The notes: generated by a model not told the origin, from the letters alone. A DNA stretch of 64,000 bases from Endocarpon pusillum Z07020 (GCF_000464535.1 NW_006916312.1:319462-383461), one strand, 5' to 3'; shown: positions 44,212 through 57,299, numbered from the stretch's first letter. Made by a program: numbers and translations.

Positions 44212-47200
44212 CTATTCAGAGTCAAATGTCCCTCGCAGCGGGGTCTTCGCCCACTTCTCTGCAACAGCGCCCTTGGCAGGATCGTCCCGATCGAGCGCAC
44301 TTCCAGCTTCTGGTTTGATTACCTCGCTGTACGGGTGGGGTCTTACAACCTCAAGTGACAGGTCGGGATCCTTGCTGTAGACGCGGAGTCCTACCACACA
44401 AACAGCGTTCCATGGCTCTGGTCCCGATTCTTCGCCTGCATCCCAATCTCTGCCCTGTTCACTTCTTGCATATGTACTACGAGCTTCGTCTGAGTCGTAG
44501 TCGAGGTCAGTTCGCCAGCTGAATTTTGACTCGGTATCCGAGTTTGACCATTGTGGCTCCGTGAATGGATCTGCTTCTTGTTGATTTTCCCGCTTATCTT
44601 GATCTTTCATTTCGAGCTTTCCATCAAGCGTCGTTCTTGGAGCCAATGGTGCTGGGCGTCTTTTCAACAGGTTGACGTCTGTCACAGCGTCTATGCCGTT
44701 AACCTGAACTTTGGGGGTAGGAGGATGATCATGCAAGGTTTTGTCAGCTGAAGAGGTTGTAGAATCTTTGTCGGCCACAGCATCATTGCTCCGAGGTGAT
44801 TGACGGGTATTGTTTGCGGGTGATTCAATCGGAGTTTCCTTTGGATCCGATGTGGTTGAAGTCTGAGCACCTTCAGACCGCTCGTGTGATGAGTTGAGCT
44901 CTTCCGCAAATGATCGATCATCGTCTGCTGTTGCTTGCCCATTCCCAACATTGCTTGAGTGACATTCCGACCGATCAATGAAGTTTTTCTTATCAGATTG
45001 GTACCCATCACCCCTTTCGCGAGATCGCTGCTCTGCAGCTTTCTCCTCATGCTTTCTATCTTGCATTTTCCTTCTCTGTCGGGACTTCTTCTCCTTCATC
45101 CACACCTTTTCTTTGCGTGCTTTTACTTCATTCTTCAGTTTCTCCCGTGCCGCTGCGGCTTGGGCCTTTTCGGCCCACTGTCGCTGCTCCACCTCCTTCT
45201 CCGTCTCGACTATCACACCTTTTGCATGCGCAATGTCATACGATAACCCAACCTGGATCAATTTGTCGCGCATGTGCTCGGCATGAGCGGAAATAATTTC
45301 ATCCATTGTGGGACCACCAACGCGGGTAGCCGTTACCTTCATCAGCACAAAGTAGGAGCCGGCTTCAAGAGTGATGTCTGTGCTGACAGAGCGAGTCATG
45401 TAATAGTCGACATTGCTCCGAACAATGTAGTCTTCCTCGTCACCAACTCTCTGGACGCGAAACTGAAGCTTGAAGTTATATTGGCCCTGAAGACCAGCGA
45501 AGTAGGTCTTGTCGAGCTGTGAGAGCACAATTACAACAGGAGTGGTCCTCGTCACATTGACCGAGAATCGTGTCTGATGGTAGTCGGCGGACCAAGGCAC
45601 ATGTAGCGAGGTAAATTGTTGGGTAATACGCCAGTCTGGTCCGAATATGCGAGTACGGTCTAAACGCTGATATTTTCGCAATAAGTCTTCGTACGACATC
45701 CAGAAGATCTTCAATCGTCAGTGTCTCCCTCGAAAGATGTGACGGGCATCTCACTCCATCATCGCCAAATTTGTGATTCAGCCTTTCCATCCATTGTGGT
45801 GTCCATTCAGCACTACCATCGCTCCACGCGCCGCTCCATCCCGTGTTGCCCCAAGGATTCCTGACGAAATTCTTAGCCAAGAAGGGTATGTGCTGCGTCA
45901 ACGTACCTGACTTTGACGAGTCTGTAGGTTATGCCATCTATTGTATGCTCTACAGCGTCCATAATGCTGTAGGCATGCCCCTCGTGAATGCCTTGCCTTC
46001 TATTGGTAGGACGGTTTGGCTCCAACCAATCTGCGTGCTGTCCGGTTGAGCAGCCATAGAGAAATTCCTTTCCAACTTTTAATAGCTCGTTCACCCAGAA
46101 CTCATTCTTGTCCAGAATGTCCGATGAATAGATTTCAGAAGTCACTCCACCGGTCAAATCTTCGATTGCCTCCCTACCAATCGTCAGCTTGTAAAGTTGC
46201 GGAAGGGAAAGCGTGCCTACCCTGTCCAGCCGCCAGAAATTGATGCATAGTCCCCATGAGCTTTTGCATAGGCTTTTTCCAGCAATGGCAGCCAGGTCTC
46301 GTTGGGTTCGCTGCACTTGGCAAAGTATAGCGAACGAGATCCTGTTTGGTGAGTACGTCGATATTCTTCTTCGGTATCTCGACGAGCAATCGTATCCCAC
46401 ATAATTCGTTCCATGTTGGACTCGTCATAGTCTGGGGCAGTCATGTACAGCTGATCGTCAATTATACATTGTTGCCACTCCCCATCTGAGCAACTTGCAT
46501 TAGCTTCGGACAAGGACAAGACGCCTCGAGTGACTTACCTCTATGGAAGACAAATCCGTACACACCAACAGCCTGGTCATGGATGACACAGATCTTGTTG
46601 ATCAGACCGCTCATATTGCCTAAACCGCACAAAGCTGCCATAAGATAACAATCGCCATCATTACCTTGAATCACATCCCCAGCTGTTGGTCCATGGATAA
46701 AGAATTGAGGGTCCTCGAAGATATCCTACACACGGTCAGCATGCCATCCGCCTGTAACAAAGCCTCTGCTTCTTACCGTAACTCTTTTCACAGCTTTCGG
46801 GTTATAATCCTCGTCTGGTTTCTCTAAACCTTCCAAGCAATACCTTCTTCCTTTCTTCAGATCCCATTCAATGTCGAAGTGAGGATCACGATATTTCTGA
46901 TTGACCCTTCGACACTCCCTAATGATGCGCTTCACATCACGAATACATTCTTCTCGGGCCTGTTCGTAGGATCTGACGGCCCGTTGAGCTTGCGCGACAC
47001 CATTCGGAACTTTTGCGATCTTCTTCTGCGCATAGGGATTCTCTGGTAGTACGGTGAAAACCTTTCCTGGATACTTTGCGTAGAATTTGCTCCAGAATCG
47101 ATTTATACTCTCCTGTGGAGTGTGCTTATCTATTTTGCGAGGGGGTGGGGGTGGCTCTTTCCGCCGCTGGTTGGCATTCAGCGATATCTGGATTGGCAAG

Positions 47201-47247
47201 GCTACAGTATTGTGAACATCGTCGTTCTCATCCGAATGGACAGACAT
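44212..47247 (-). CDS. Calpain-family cysteine protease (C2)
   Basis: Six exons on the minus strand (46777-47247, 46539-46725, 46221-46485, 45907-46173, 45755-45860, 44212-45708; introns 46-53 bp) give about 930 residues. The catalytic triad is intact: Cys in QGNDGDCYLMAALCGL, His in GIHEGHAYSIMDA and Asn in KVRNPWGNTGW. The usual Trp after the Cys is Tyr. A N-terminal helical region (ESINRFWSKFYAK) precedes the protease core; a calpain-C2-like beta domain follows (TSLHVPWSADYHQTRFSVNV), then a charged coiled coil (~590-680) and a long disordered tail. Calpains make limited, often calcium- or signal-dependent cuts; the substrate is unknown. Start Met 47247 is the first that fits; a possible extra 5' exon lies near 47455-47547. 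Confidence 0.92.
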
Positions 47248-48122
47248 GTCTCTGACAGATTGGTTCGGAAGGAGCTACCACAGCAGGAAACTAAGACTCA
47301 GGTAAAGAACTGGACAATGAGAAATAGTTAGGGAAATAGAAATAACAAGGAGGTATGAACACGGAGTACAAAGGAATGAGCTTGCAAGAGGCGTAAGACC
47401 CAAGACATGAGTTAGGCTGTCTTTGTAGGATCGAAACGCAAATGTGAAATTACCTCGCACAGGCAACATAAGGGCTTCCTGCGATGCCTCATCCAGCATT
47501 TGAGGCAAGTTCAGTTTCATGCACTGAGCTGTAGACGTATCAGTCAAACAAGCCCGTTAGGCGAGGCAGCAGATGAGGCCGGAGCCTCAGTCCTGAATGG
47601 CGGCATATAGTAGGCGGTGTTGCCCAATTTCTAACTAGCCCCTGCCGATTTGGGGGCCAGAGATTGATGCGACACAGGCTTTGGATGTTAGAAATAATGG
47701 TTCTGTTGCATCGCGTCTGCGCGTCTAGGGTCTGCGCCAGGCTGCCTCAAATGTCTCGGCAGTGTGTTCTTCAACGTAAAGTTAGCAAAGGTAGAAGATT
47801 TGTGGCCTCGGTTTGTTGGTTGTTTAGGCTAAACTAGGCTAAGTGCAAAAGCATCTGATGAGGTTCGGTTATGCGACGCTATGTACGTAGTACTCATACA
47901 TACACCCATGCCTGGGCTTTGATACAGAGACAGTCAAGCATGCAAGACAGTTCTGATAGCGACGTCTCTCCATGCCAACGTATCATTGCCTCCATAATCC
48001 ATGCTTTCCGACAATCTGGCTAAAACCCTTACCCAGAAGACCTTGAACGCCAGCCACCAAGATCAGCCTAACGCCTAGCAAGACCGATAAGGCTCCTAGC
48101 ACCACGCAGGTTGCCTTCAGGC
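47248..48122. other. Intergenic region upstream of the calpain gene
   Basis: 875 bp. A minus-strand frame at 47455-47547 (MTDTSTAQCMKLNLPQMLDE) ends in a donor-like GAG/GTAATT and could be a 5' exon spliced to CAGAG just before 47247, but the evidence is weak. No other gene is supported. Confidence 0.35.
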
Positions 48123-49277
48123 TCAATGATAACCATTGATTCTTTCCCGGCCTGAGTAAGCTGAGCTGCCCGCTGCGAAGTAAGGATGCATGCATGCTTG
48201 TTTTGCTGAAATCCGCCTGGCCGGGTCGTACTCTAGCAGCGCATCTAGCAGATCAAGACCGTGCTCATCCAAGCCTGCCACCAAACTTTTAGTCTCTTCT
48301 CGCTTCCATTTAGGGAACGACGACTTGAAATCAGGGAACGAGGTTACTCCTGGCCAGGTATTCTCGTCTGGTGTACCGAGTAATCTGGAACTGTGTTAAT
48401 CTTGCTGGGTGCCTGTGCACTTAAGGAGAGCCTTACTTGAAGATCTTAAAGATTTCATCGATCTCTGAGTCGCCGGGGAACAGGGGCTTTCGTGTGCACA
48501 TCTCTGCAAAGATTGCGCCAATGGACCACATGTCCACACCAGTAGAGTATTGTCGACCGCCGAGCAGAATCTCTGGTGATCGATACCATAGCGTGACAAC
48601 CTAGCACAGTCATTGTAAGCAAAATAAATGTAGTAGTCCAGAGAGGAAGCCTACCTCATGTGTATATGTCCGTAGTGGCACTCCAAATGCTCTCGCAAGC
48701 CCAAAGTCAGCCAGCTTCAAGTTTCCTTCTCGATCAATTAGTAGATTCTGCGGCTTGAGGTCTCGATGAAGGACTCGGTGGCTGTGACAGTATCGAATCC
48801 CCTCGACGAGCTGTGCCATGAACTTTTTGACCATGTCCTTGCCCAGACCAAGTCGTTGCATGTCGAGAGTGGAGCCTTCGGGAAGTGCCTTGCCTCGACC
48901 ACCGTCACTGACCGGAAGGGCTTCCATATATTTCTTCAAATCTAGGTCGAGGAATTCGAAAACGAGGTAGAGTTTGTGGCCGTCGGCGTGAACGATGTTG
49001 AGCAATCTCACAATGTTGGGGTCATTCATTTCCTTGAGCAACGAGATCTCACGGATGGCAGTGCTTGGGACACCTTCATCTTCAGCTTCAAGACGAATCT
49101 TTTTCAGTGCAACGATCCGGCCGTTGTGTGCTAAGTCTCTAGCTTTGTAGACGACTCCATATGTGCCTGTCATCCATCATTAGCTCGTCATTGCACCTTT
49201 GCAGGACTAGTAGCCGTCTTTGATCACGCTTGCCGCTCACCTTCACCGATCTTCTCGATCTTCTGGTAATTCTCCAT
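48123..49277 (-). CDS. cdk1: Cyclin-dependent kinase 1 (Cdc2/Cdc28/NimX)
   Basis: Master cell-cycle Ser/Thr kinase. Four exons on the minus strand (49241-49277, 48655-49166, 48437-48600, 48123-48384; introns 74, 54 and 52 bp) give about 324 residues, the size of fungal CDK1. The start MENYQKIEKIGEG-TYGVVYK includes the Gly-rich loop with inhibitory Thr/Tyr. The cyclin-binding helix is GVPSTAIREISLLKEM, i.e. PSTAIRE. The catalytic loop is HRDLKPQNLL, the metal motif DFGLARAFGVPLRTYTHE contains the activating Thr, and VVTLWYRSPEILLG follows. The third junction uses acceptor TTCCAG to give EIFKIFKLLGTPDE. A CDK1-specific insertion (SDGGRGKALPEG) lies before the catalytic loop, as in filamentous fungi. 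It is divergent from the AlkB gene. Confidence 0.97.
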
Positions 49278-49693
49278 GGTGTAGTTGTCGTGATCTGGTA
49301 AAGCAAGGCCGTTCGGACCGCTGGATGCAGTGTAGTGTCAAAGCCTTGATTCGAATGTGCAAGTAGTTATGCTATTGTGGAATTATTAAAGCTGCTTCCC
49401 ATGCAGCCTTAATCAATCATGTGCGCATTGTGTTCTCCGTTGCTGTTTATTCGACTTGTGTACACAAACAGAGGTAAGCTAGCTTAATCACCCGTGTTTA
49501 ACGCGCTGATTGGACGGTCATTGGCGCGTGCCCGAATTCTGAGAACCAAACTTCGAACCCAGCAGACCTGAGTCCATTACTTTATCAAAAATTGTCTGGA
49601 GTCGGCCATGCCTTAATCCCTTGTCACATCCTTCTCAGCAGGTGAACTGTAATCACTGGTTGAGCTCATCTTATCTGTTCTAATGTTCGTGAA
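49278..49693. promoter_or_regulatory. Divergent promoter region between cdk1 and the AlkB gene
   Basis: 416 bp between opposing start codons. A cell-cycle kinase and a nucleic-acid demethylase may share regulatory sequence, but I recognise no specific binding site. Confidence 0.45.
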
Positions 49694-50781
49694 ATGATAC
49701 CCGCCAATCGGCTGGACACTCACGAGAGACCTCCAGAAGCCATACGTAAGTTGTTCAAGAAATATCAGAAGTGCAAAGCGGAGGATTTACACATTGACCC
49801 TGATGTTATCGACATGAGCAGAGAGGTGAACGGCTTGGGCCACCAGCTCCAGCCGGCATCGTCTCAGTCCTGTTTTGGCGCTCGAGATCATGCATTTCGA
49901 GAATTTCTGTGCTATCCGTCCGATGGTTGTGGTGAAGAAAAAGCTTCACCTGTTTCTGCATTCGCGGTCACAAGCATTCCCGGTTAGCTTATCTAAATTC
50001 TGTCTTACTATCTTTTCTTATACATCCAGGACTCTACATCTTGCCCAACTTGTTACCTCATGAAATCCAGCTTGCTCTGCTCTCGAATCTTCTTCACCGA
50101 GATCTATCCAATCCCAATCATCAAACAAATGTTCACTTACACCACAAAATATCATACTCGCTGGCATCCTCTAATTTACCCATCCCTTCGTTCTTCAACA
50201 AAGACCAGGCTTTCATCTTCCCACCCCAGGACCCGGTTGTCCACAAACCTATCAACATTGCCGAATTCCTCGGGAAGAAGCTTCGTTGGATGACGCTTGG
50301 AGGTCAATATGACTGGACAGCCAAACGATATCCACCAGAGACCCCACCTCCATTTCCAGCCGACATCAAGCAGCTTCTGAAGACCCTACTCCCGGATCTG
50401 GATGCGCAAGCAGCCATTGTCAATGTCTATTCTCCTGGAGACACGCTCAGTATTCATCGTGACGTTAGTGAATCCTGTGACCAAGGTCTAGCCAGCATTA
50501 GCATCGGCTGCGAGGGAGTATTTATTGTCGGCAGCCAAGACGGCACTCAGGCTGCAGTCATAAGATTGAGAACCGGAGACGCGGTGTACATGACCGGCGC
50601 CTCGAGGTATGCCTGGCACGGTGTCCCGAAGATTCTTCCGAACACATGCCCTGACTGGCTTGCTGTATGGCCGGCGAGTGACAACAACGAAAAGGTGTAC
50701 AACCATTGGCGTGGCTGGATGTCCAACAAGCGAATCAATCTGAATGTTCGTCAAATGTACGACACATTATCTCCAATCTGA
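49694..50781 (+). CDS. abh1: AlkB-family 2-oxoglutarate/Fe(II) dioxygenase (ALKBH1-like)
   Basis: Two exons (49694-49982 and 50030-50781, 47-bp intron GTTAGC...TCCAG) give about 346 residues; the junction reads AVTSIPG-LYILPNLLP. The family removes alkyl groups from nucleic-acid bases, and ALKBH1 members also act on tRNA. The Fe(II) ligands are visible as HxD in SIHRDVSES and His in RYAWHGVPK; the 2-oxoglutarate Arg lies in KRINLNVRQMY. The N-terminal part (DTHERPPEAIRKLFKKYQK, QSCFGARDHAF) and LHRDLSNPNHQTNVHLHY-like block match fungal ALKBH1 homologues. The exact substrate is not deducible. Confidence 0.94.
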
Positions 50782-51107
50782 AATGTCTCGATAGGGCCCA
50801 AGAGTTCCCTGCATGCTCTGCGTTGGACGATGGGGGTATACATGCAGCAATGCAAATGGAACTGGGGTGCTGGCCTGGTACCGAGGTTTGCAGCATCTTC
50901 AAGTCGGAGCTCACCCCGCACCACACCGATACATAAGAGAAATATCCCTTGTCCCTTGAGCCGCTTACAGTAGTACTCCAATACTACATCGGAATCCCAC
51001 AACTAAATCCCACATTTAAATATGTAGCTTTGGAAAATGTTCCAAATATCCGAGCCTCCTCTTCAATCATTCTTATCTCACCCTTTCCTTGATAGCAGTG
51101 AACTGCC
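50782..51107. other. Intergenic region
   Basis: 326 bp between the AlkB gene and the amidase gene, both on the plus strand. Nothing else is seen. Confidence 0.45.
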
Positions 51108-52846
51108 ATGGGCTCGTGGAAAGACATCGCAGCTGCAAAACGCGAAGCAATTCTAGACTCTATTCCCTCAAAATGGCGCATGTCCCGCATCCCATCCAGA
51201 GAGGAACAGAAAGACGTCACTGGACCGTATATACACCAATTCCTCAGCAAGGAGGAAATTCAAATAACAGAGACGGATGCTGTGGGCCTTGCTAACCAGA
51301 TCTCTTCCGGCAGCTGGAAAGCTACTGAGGTTACTGAGGCATTCTGCCATAGAGCTTCCCTTGCACATCAGCTTGTACGCTTTATGCTATCTTCGTCTTC
51401 TGGCGAGGGACTTGCTGATCCTGACAGACGAACTGTTTGCATGAAACATTTTTTGATGCTGCATTGTCAGATGCCAAGGACCTCGATGATTACCTTGCCA
51501 AGCATGGCAAAACCCTTGGACCTCTTCACGGCGTTCCAATCAGCCTAAAAGACCAATTTCATGTCAAGGGGGTTGATACTAGCATGGGCTATGTCGGTTG
51601 GATCGGCACCTTCCAAGGCATCAAGAATGATCCGAGGAAGGGAGTGTATGAGAGTGAAATGGTGCGAGAGCTTCGAGCCCTGGGCGCAGTTTTGTATTGC
51701 AAGACAAGCGTACCACATACCTTGATGACCGGAGAGACTGTTAACAACATAATCGAGTATACCTGGAATCCTAAAAATCGCAATCTTTGCTCCGGCGGAA
51801 GCTCTGGAGGTGAAGGCGCACTGATTGGGTTGAAAGGCTCACCAGCCGGGTTTGGGACCGATATTGGTGGCAGCATCCGCATTCCTGCTGCCTTCAATGG
51901 ACTATATGGAATTCGGCCATCTGAAGGCAGGCTGCCCTTTGAAGGTATGGCCAACTCCATGGATGGCCAAAACTCGATCCTATCAGTGGTTGGCCCCCTT
52001 GCCACCACCATTGGAGGTGTCAGGCTGCTCGTGAAAGCAATCCTGTCACAATCACCTTGGTTGCACGACCCTTTGGTTGTGGACATGCCCTGGCGCGATT
52101 GGGTCGAGCATGAAACTCGGGATCTGATCAAAGCAGCAGCGTCTGGTAACAGCAAGCTGTCATTCGCAACTCTAAAGCATGATGGTGTTGTTGGGTTGCA
52201 CCCTCCTGTTGCTCGTGCGGTCCAGGTTTGTGCGGATCTTCTCGCCAAAGCCGGTCACAAAGTCATTGAATGGAAGCCACCATCACATCAACACGGCACG
52301 AAATTGGTTTTTAACGCCTGGAAATATGATGGCGGCGCTGATATTCATTCCGCCGTGGCTCTGTCCGGAGAACCACTCGCGCAACAACTTTCAGTTTTTG
52401 GAGATAAGCCAGAGAAGCAGTATTCTGCGGCCGAAATATCGGCGAACAATGTGGCATTACGAGAATGGCGGAAGCAGTATATGGACTACTGGAACAGCAC
52501 AACCGAGTTCACCGGCACAGGGAGACCGGTGGATGGTGTCATTACCGCTGCTGCGCCATTTGCGGCAGCTCCTCCATTAGGCTATACGTACTATGGGTAC
52601 ACGATGTTTGTCAATGGGCTTGATTATACCTCGGTGGTCATTCCAGTAACGACGGTGGATAAAAGCCTCGATGTTGTGGACCATTCCTATCAGCCGCTGA
52701 ATGATATAGACAAGACTATACAGAATGGGTATGATCCAGAGATTTATGATGGTGCTCATGTTTCCGTGCAGCTAGTGGGCCGGAGATTACAAGAGGAGAA
52801 GATGCTATTATTGGCCGAGCACTTGGGTTCAATGCTAAAGATTTGA
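51108..52846 (+). CDS. Amidase signature family protein (general amidase/acetamidase-like)
   Basis: Two exons (51108-51374, 51428-52846; 53-bp intron GTACGC...GACAG) encode about 561 residues; the join reads LAHQL-TNCLHETFFD. The Ser-cisSer-Lys triad of the amidase signature family is complete: Lys in GVPISLKDQF, cis-Ser in CSGGSSGGEGALIG and nucleophilic Ser in GTDIGGSIRIPA. The N-terminal region (YIHQFLSKEEIQITETDAVG) and C-terminal VSVQLVGRRLQEEKML match fungal acetamidase/general amidase proteins that hydrolyse small amides to acid and ammonia. No signal peptide is present. It stands alone; no regulator or transporter lies beside it. Confidence 0.95.
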
Positions 52847-54621
52847 AGAACATGGACCTCCGGACTCAAATTTTTGCAATCTCGTTCAATATGTACAACT
52901 CTCTATGATTATGCACGTGGTTATCTCGTGTGGATGACGAAACTGTAACTTCATTTCTCGCACCAAACTTAGGCATTTATACTATCCTCAGTCTATTAAA
53001 CCTGTCATCGCCTCATCGGCCACGTCATCAGTACTTCTTAACATGCTGTGGTATGACATACATCATATCACACCATTGACGCGCGAGCAATGTGATCGTC
53101 TCGCTCAGCGCTGAACGGATATACATGCCCAAAAGTTTACAACGCCTAAATTGTTTGTCAATATCCACTTTCGCGATGCGGACGATGGCTGGACGTATAT
53201 CGGGGGCAAAGCGGTAATCAAGCCTTCTAGCTTCATGCTCATCTCATAACCTTGAGTTTCAGGGAGAACTTGATCACGTATCTAATGCCAAGCTGCTCCA
53301 GAGACGAACAAATCGAATCAAGGCCCATGTGCGCGTGGGTCAAAGAACCAAGTAGGATTTTGATGATCTGGCGTTGAAGATCGATAATGCATGGAATGCA
53401 GTCGTAAACAGTACCGAGAAGCCCAAGGACGAGAGCAGGGAATTGGGAACTGTGTTCGTGGTCGGAGAGATTGTAGCAGGCGTTGATGCGGGCCTTGTGC
53501 TTCCAGAGGTATGTTAACATTCTGTCGAGCAGTAGGAAGAAACGGCTCTGTTCTCTCTAAGAAACTGCGCAGGGCGCAGAAATAAGTACAAATTTGCCGT
53601 GAGGCGCAGCGAAATTAGCAGCAAAATTGCAGCTAAAATTGACCAATCAAAAGCAAGAAAAACACAGGGATAACGCGCATGAAATGCGGCCTCTCAGGAG
53701 GTCAACACATTCTCTTGCGTTTCTAAACATCACAGGACCTTCTCATCAGCAAAATCTCCCTGATATTGATTCATTGTATCATTTCCCATACCCTCCTCAG
53801 ATATTAATGTCTCGCACTACCGATATGATCACCCGAGCAGGCAGGGAAGGACGTGGAATGGATTCGAACGATGATGCCCTATTACGAGGAACAAGGCAAC
53901 ACTAACGCCGATGTACGAGGATTGGTGTGCAAGGTCAAGAGCCGTCCCGAGTTCCAGGTACCGGAATGATGAGATTGAATGGTAGCGGGAACATTTATGT
54001 AGTGGCCTATTGCTAGAATGACTTGCAGGAGCTGTGTTTCCAATGGGTCATATCACTGATAGACATCGGTGGAGACCCTTCAGATGGGTACACCTTCTTG
54101 GCCTGACGTCGAAGTAGTGTTGATGTTTAATGGCAAACCCCTGTTATCGTATTTAGATACTCTTTTGGGGATTGTGTCAACTAAGCAGACCATTTGGAGT
54201 TCTATCCATGTTCGGCATTTTGTCGAAAGCGACACAGCAACCGCCAGATGGAGGCGTGGAGTTCTTGGCCTGTTCTAAATGGGGAATGTGGCAGATTGGC
54301 AGTACTTTGCACGGACCACCGACTCGTGGCTCAGCGCATCTGCTTACTACGTAGTACAGTTGTGAAGCATCAGTACGCAGTACAGCCTTCTCATGCTTCC
54401 TCTCGTTTCAGACCGGGCGTCTGCCCCGCCAAAGCGTAATTTGGGTGGCAGTGACTTCGCGGCCACTTACGTGTTATGTCCTGTTACCGCAACAAGGCGC
54501 CCTAAAGCATTTCGTACAACTGCTTGAGCAGGGCCTCAAGACACCTAGCACAAGACGACTAAGCTTCATATTCGCACCTTGATTTTACACCTTCCACAGA
54601 ATTCAATTTCCATAAGAAACC
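52847..54621. other. Gene-poor intergenic region
   Basis: 1775 bp. A 93-codon minus-strand frame (53239-53520, LTYLWKHKARINACYNLSDHE) and a 92-codon plus-strand frame (53627-53905) have no recognisable features. Nothing is supported. Confidence 0.45.
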
Positions 54622-56143
54622 ATGTTGGATGAGAATTTACCTAGTATGATTCAACGCAAAACTTTTTTTCACCCATCGGCTGGACTGACTACAATGACTA
54701 GCCTTCCTTCTGAAGACCTCTACCGAGAAACCGAAGCACAACTCGACGTTCTATTACACACAACACGGCTCCGACGCAGAGCCGACTTACTCTCTGTGCC
54801 ATCCTGATCCAGAGCTTCTAGGCTCGAAGAACCGATATGCTGCCGCTCTGTACGACGCGCATAACCCTGACGTTCTTTTCGCCGAGGTCCTGCTTATTCC
54901 AGACTGGACACAGCCTTCCCTTTCTGCAGAAGCCATCCGATTGAATGGTGGGGTGGCGCCACCACCAGAACCCATTCTCCCTGGCGAGTTTGTGGTTCAG
55001 CTATATAATCCGGACCAGCAGGTGAAAGTCAGACAGAAGCCTGGATCATGGGGCTCCGCTCCTTCCTGGGAATTCGAGATGCCGCAGCAAAGCTTTCGGC
55101 AACCATCAACTTCGTCCATTGACAGAACACAAAATGATCCGGCGGCGTCTGAGCTGACTCCGAGGGTCGGATTCAGGTGGAAGAAGGATAGCAAATTCAC
55201 CAAAGATCTTGCCTGTTTCCTTTCTGGGAAGACAACGAACGCTGATGGCAGCAAGAGAAGAAACAAAGAGCCTGACATTACTGTGGCCATTTTCCATGCG
55301 TTGAAGGAGGTCACGTTATATGAACCAAATTTACAAAGAGTTGAGATAGAAGATCCAAAAGGGTTCGAAGTGGTGCTCTTGCTCAGCGCAGTCGTCATTC
55401 GGGATGTGTACTTCGGGCAAATGGAGCAAGCATTCAACATCTCTCACCCTCCTGGAGCTCGCTCAGCTTCAACCTCTCCAAGCCCAGCGGCGGCGATGCT
55501 GGGATTATATGGTAGGAGGTCTACGAGTCCGGTGAGTCCTCGCAAAAAGGCTTCGTCTCCGGCAAAGCCCCTTATCACTGTGCCTGTTTCGCAACGAGAT
55601 AATCGTATACCACCCACCGATCCCCGAAGCCAGTGGGAAATTGATGCGGAAACCGCTCGACTCAAGAAAGAAGCAGAAACTGAAGAACGAGAACGGAAGC
55701 GAAAGGAAGCTATCGAACAAAAGCGAGTCAAGAAGATGCTCGAAGCTGAGGAGAAAAACGAGAAGAGGCGCAAGCAGGCTGAGGTGGACAAAGAGACTGA
55801 AAGACTCAAGAAGATATATGGAACACAGGGTCACACGAATCCAGCGACTCCTATGAGACCAGCTACAAAAACCAATCATTATAATAACAACTCACAGCAA
55901 AGACCAAATGCTATTTCAAGGCCTCAAAGTGTTCCTCAGTCTGGCCAACCGCAGGTGAGATGGGCTCCACCAGCACAAGGGCCATATTTACACGTCCCAG
56001 GTGGGTATCCAAGTCAGAGTGGGTTCTTAGGCAATGCTGGCCCAGGTGTGTGGCCTAAACTAAGAGAGAAGAAGAGCTTCTTTGGATTTGGACGAGAACA
56101 TGACACACCGAAGCTACACAAGAAGAAGAGTTCCGCGTTCTGA
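54622..56143 (+). CDS. Conserved fungal protein of unknown function with C-terminal basic coiled coil
   Basis: A 22-nt first exon (54622-54643) is spliced over 58 bp (GTATGA...ACTAG) to 54702-56143, giving about 487 residues that start MLDENLPTFLLKTSTEKPK. Without this splice the conserved N-terminal block (YSLCHPDPELLGSKNRYAAA, then FAEVLLIPDWTQPSLSAEA) has no start. Residues ~1-260 form a globular-looking domain ending VVLLLSAVVIRDVYFGQ; ~270-370 contain SP-rich linker and a Lys/Glu-rich helix (EERERKRKEAIEQKRVKK). The tail has KKSFFGFGR and ends KKKSSAF. The N-terminal block is widespread in filamentous ascomycetes but I know of no function for it. Confidence 0.87.
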
Positions 56144-56911
56144 TAATCACACAGCATTTCAGAGGCAACCCCGATATTGCGGCCATCTGGACCGACCAAT
56201 TGAAGCGACACTCGCTCGAACGATGACAGTCACACCCTCATATTCACTTTCGCGGTCTGTTGCTGTTTATGGTGTAAGCACTGGCGTCTTGCTACGGATT
56301 CACGCGAAACAGGTTTTCTGCTATCTATGTGCCTTGTTGTATGGCACTCAAGTTTAAGCGTGACTAGGTCCTTTCCTTCGATCGTTGCGGGAATGAATGC
56401 CTACTTAGGCCTTCCGCCTACTGAAAGCGTTGATGCGTACATGGGAAATGCTATCACTCACAAGATGGCTTCTGTTCGAGGCAAAATATAACAGTCTGTG
56501 GACACGGACCTTCCGGTTCCCGTCCATGGATGGAAGTGAGCATGAATGCTTGAATGAGTGGGTTCGCGAGCATAAGAATCGGTGGACGACAGTACCATAA
56601 GGCCAAGATGAAGAGTGGACGGCCTAGGAAACGATGAGCTGGAGCCGCTGATGACGTGGTGAGTTAAAGCCATTAGGGGAAGATATCATAACACTTGGCC
56701 AATGCCATAGTTTAGGAGCGCCACAGGGAGGCTTTATTATATGCAATATATTCATGCAGATAGCAGCCATCAGTGCCGTGGACGGCCTCCCTGAATTTAG
56801 GATAAGGAATATCATTTGCAACCCGTATTTGTAAAATTGCTATGCCTAGTAAGGGGGGCCTACTGCGGTGGGGGGTTGTGAGGGCATACGTAGTAGTCGT
56901 CAGTGGGACCG
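56144..56911. other. Intergenic region
   Basis: 768 bp after the unknown-function gene. No gene is supported; it leads into a transposon-rich stretch. Confidence 0.4.
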
Positions 56912-57299
56912 TACTACGGTAGGAGGCATAAATAATGTTAGTTCGCCCTAGTAATTTTGTCATTTAACACGTCTCTTACATGTACCCCTGCTGTACTTGT
57001 ACGAATTTAACACGTTCAACGCGTTCAACGCATTTAGCCTCTTTTACTATTATTCTATCTCTTTCTACATGATTCGCCAAATTTCGAATATATTTCTATA
57101 GATTCTATAGAGTTTATCAGGCCATCTCTTTCTAGAGCTACTCGAATCAATACTAGCAAGGTGCCAAGCAGTCATTGATGCTAATAGAATGCACACTTTT
57201 GATTCTGAGCGGAATAGACTAGTCCTAATCAGGCGAATGTGTGGCGCTCTATCTTGGCATTTACAAGTCGCTACTAGTAGAGCGAACTAACATTATTTA
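56912..57299. mobile_element. MITE-like element, copy C (outer/truncated)
   Basis: A 42-bp repeat at 56912-56953 aligns with the left end of copy A. Its inner 18 bp TAAATAATGTTAGTTCGC has an exact inverted match ending at 57299, next to copy B. Its outer 17 bp TACTACGGTAGGAGGCA has its exact inverted match at 57503-57519, inside the right end of copy B. The arrangement suggests nested insertion or rearrangement of two relatives. Confidence 0.5.

Noticed and set aside
47455..47547. Extra 5' coding exon of the calpain gene
   Set aside because: Frame can be joined only through a weak CAGAG acceptor directly before 47247; kept as a note, not as part of the gene.
53239..53905. Two ~92-codon frames in the amidase downstream region
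   Set aside because: No recognisable motif, no plausible splice partners, and competing frames overlap.
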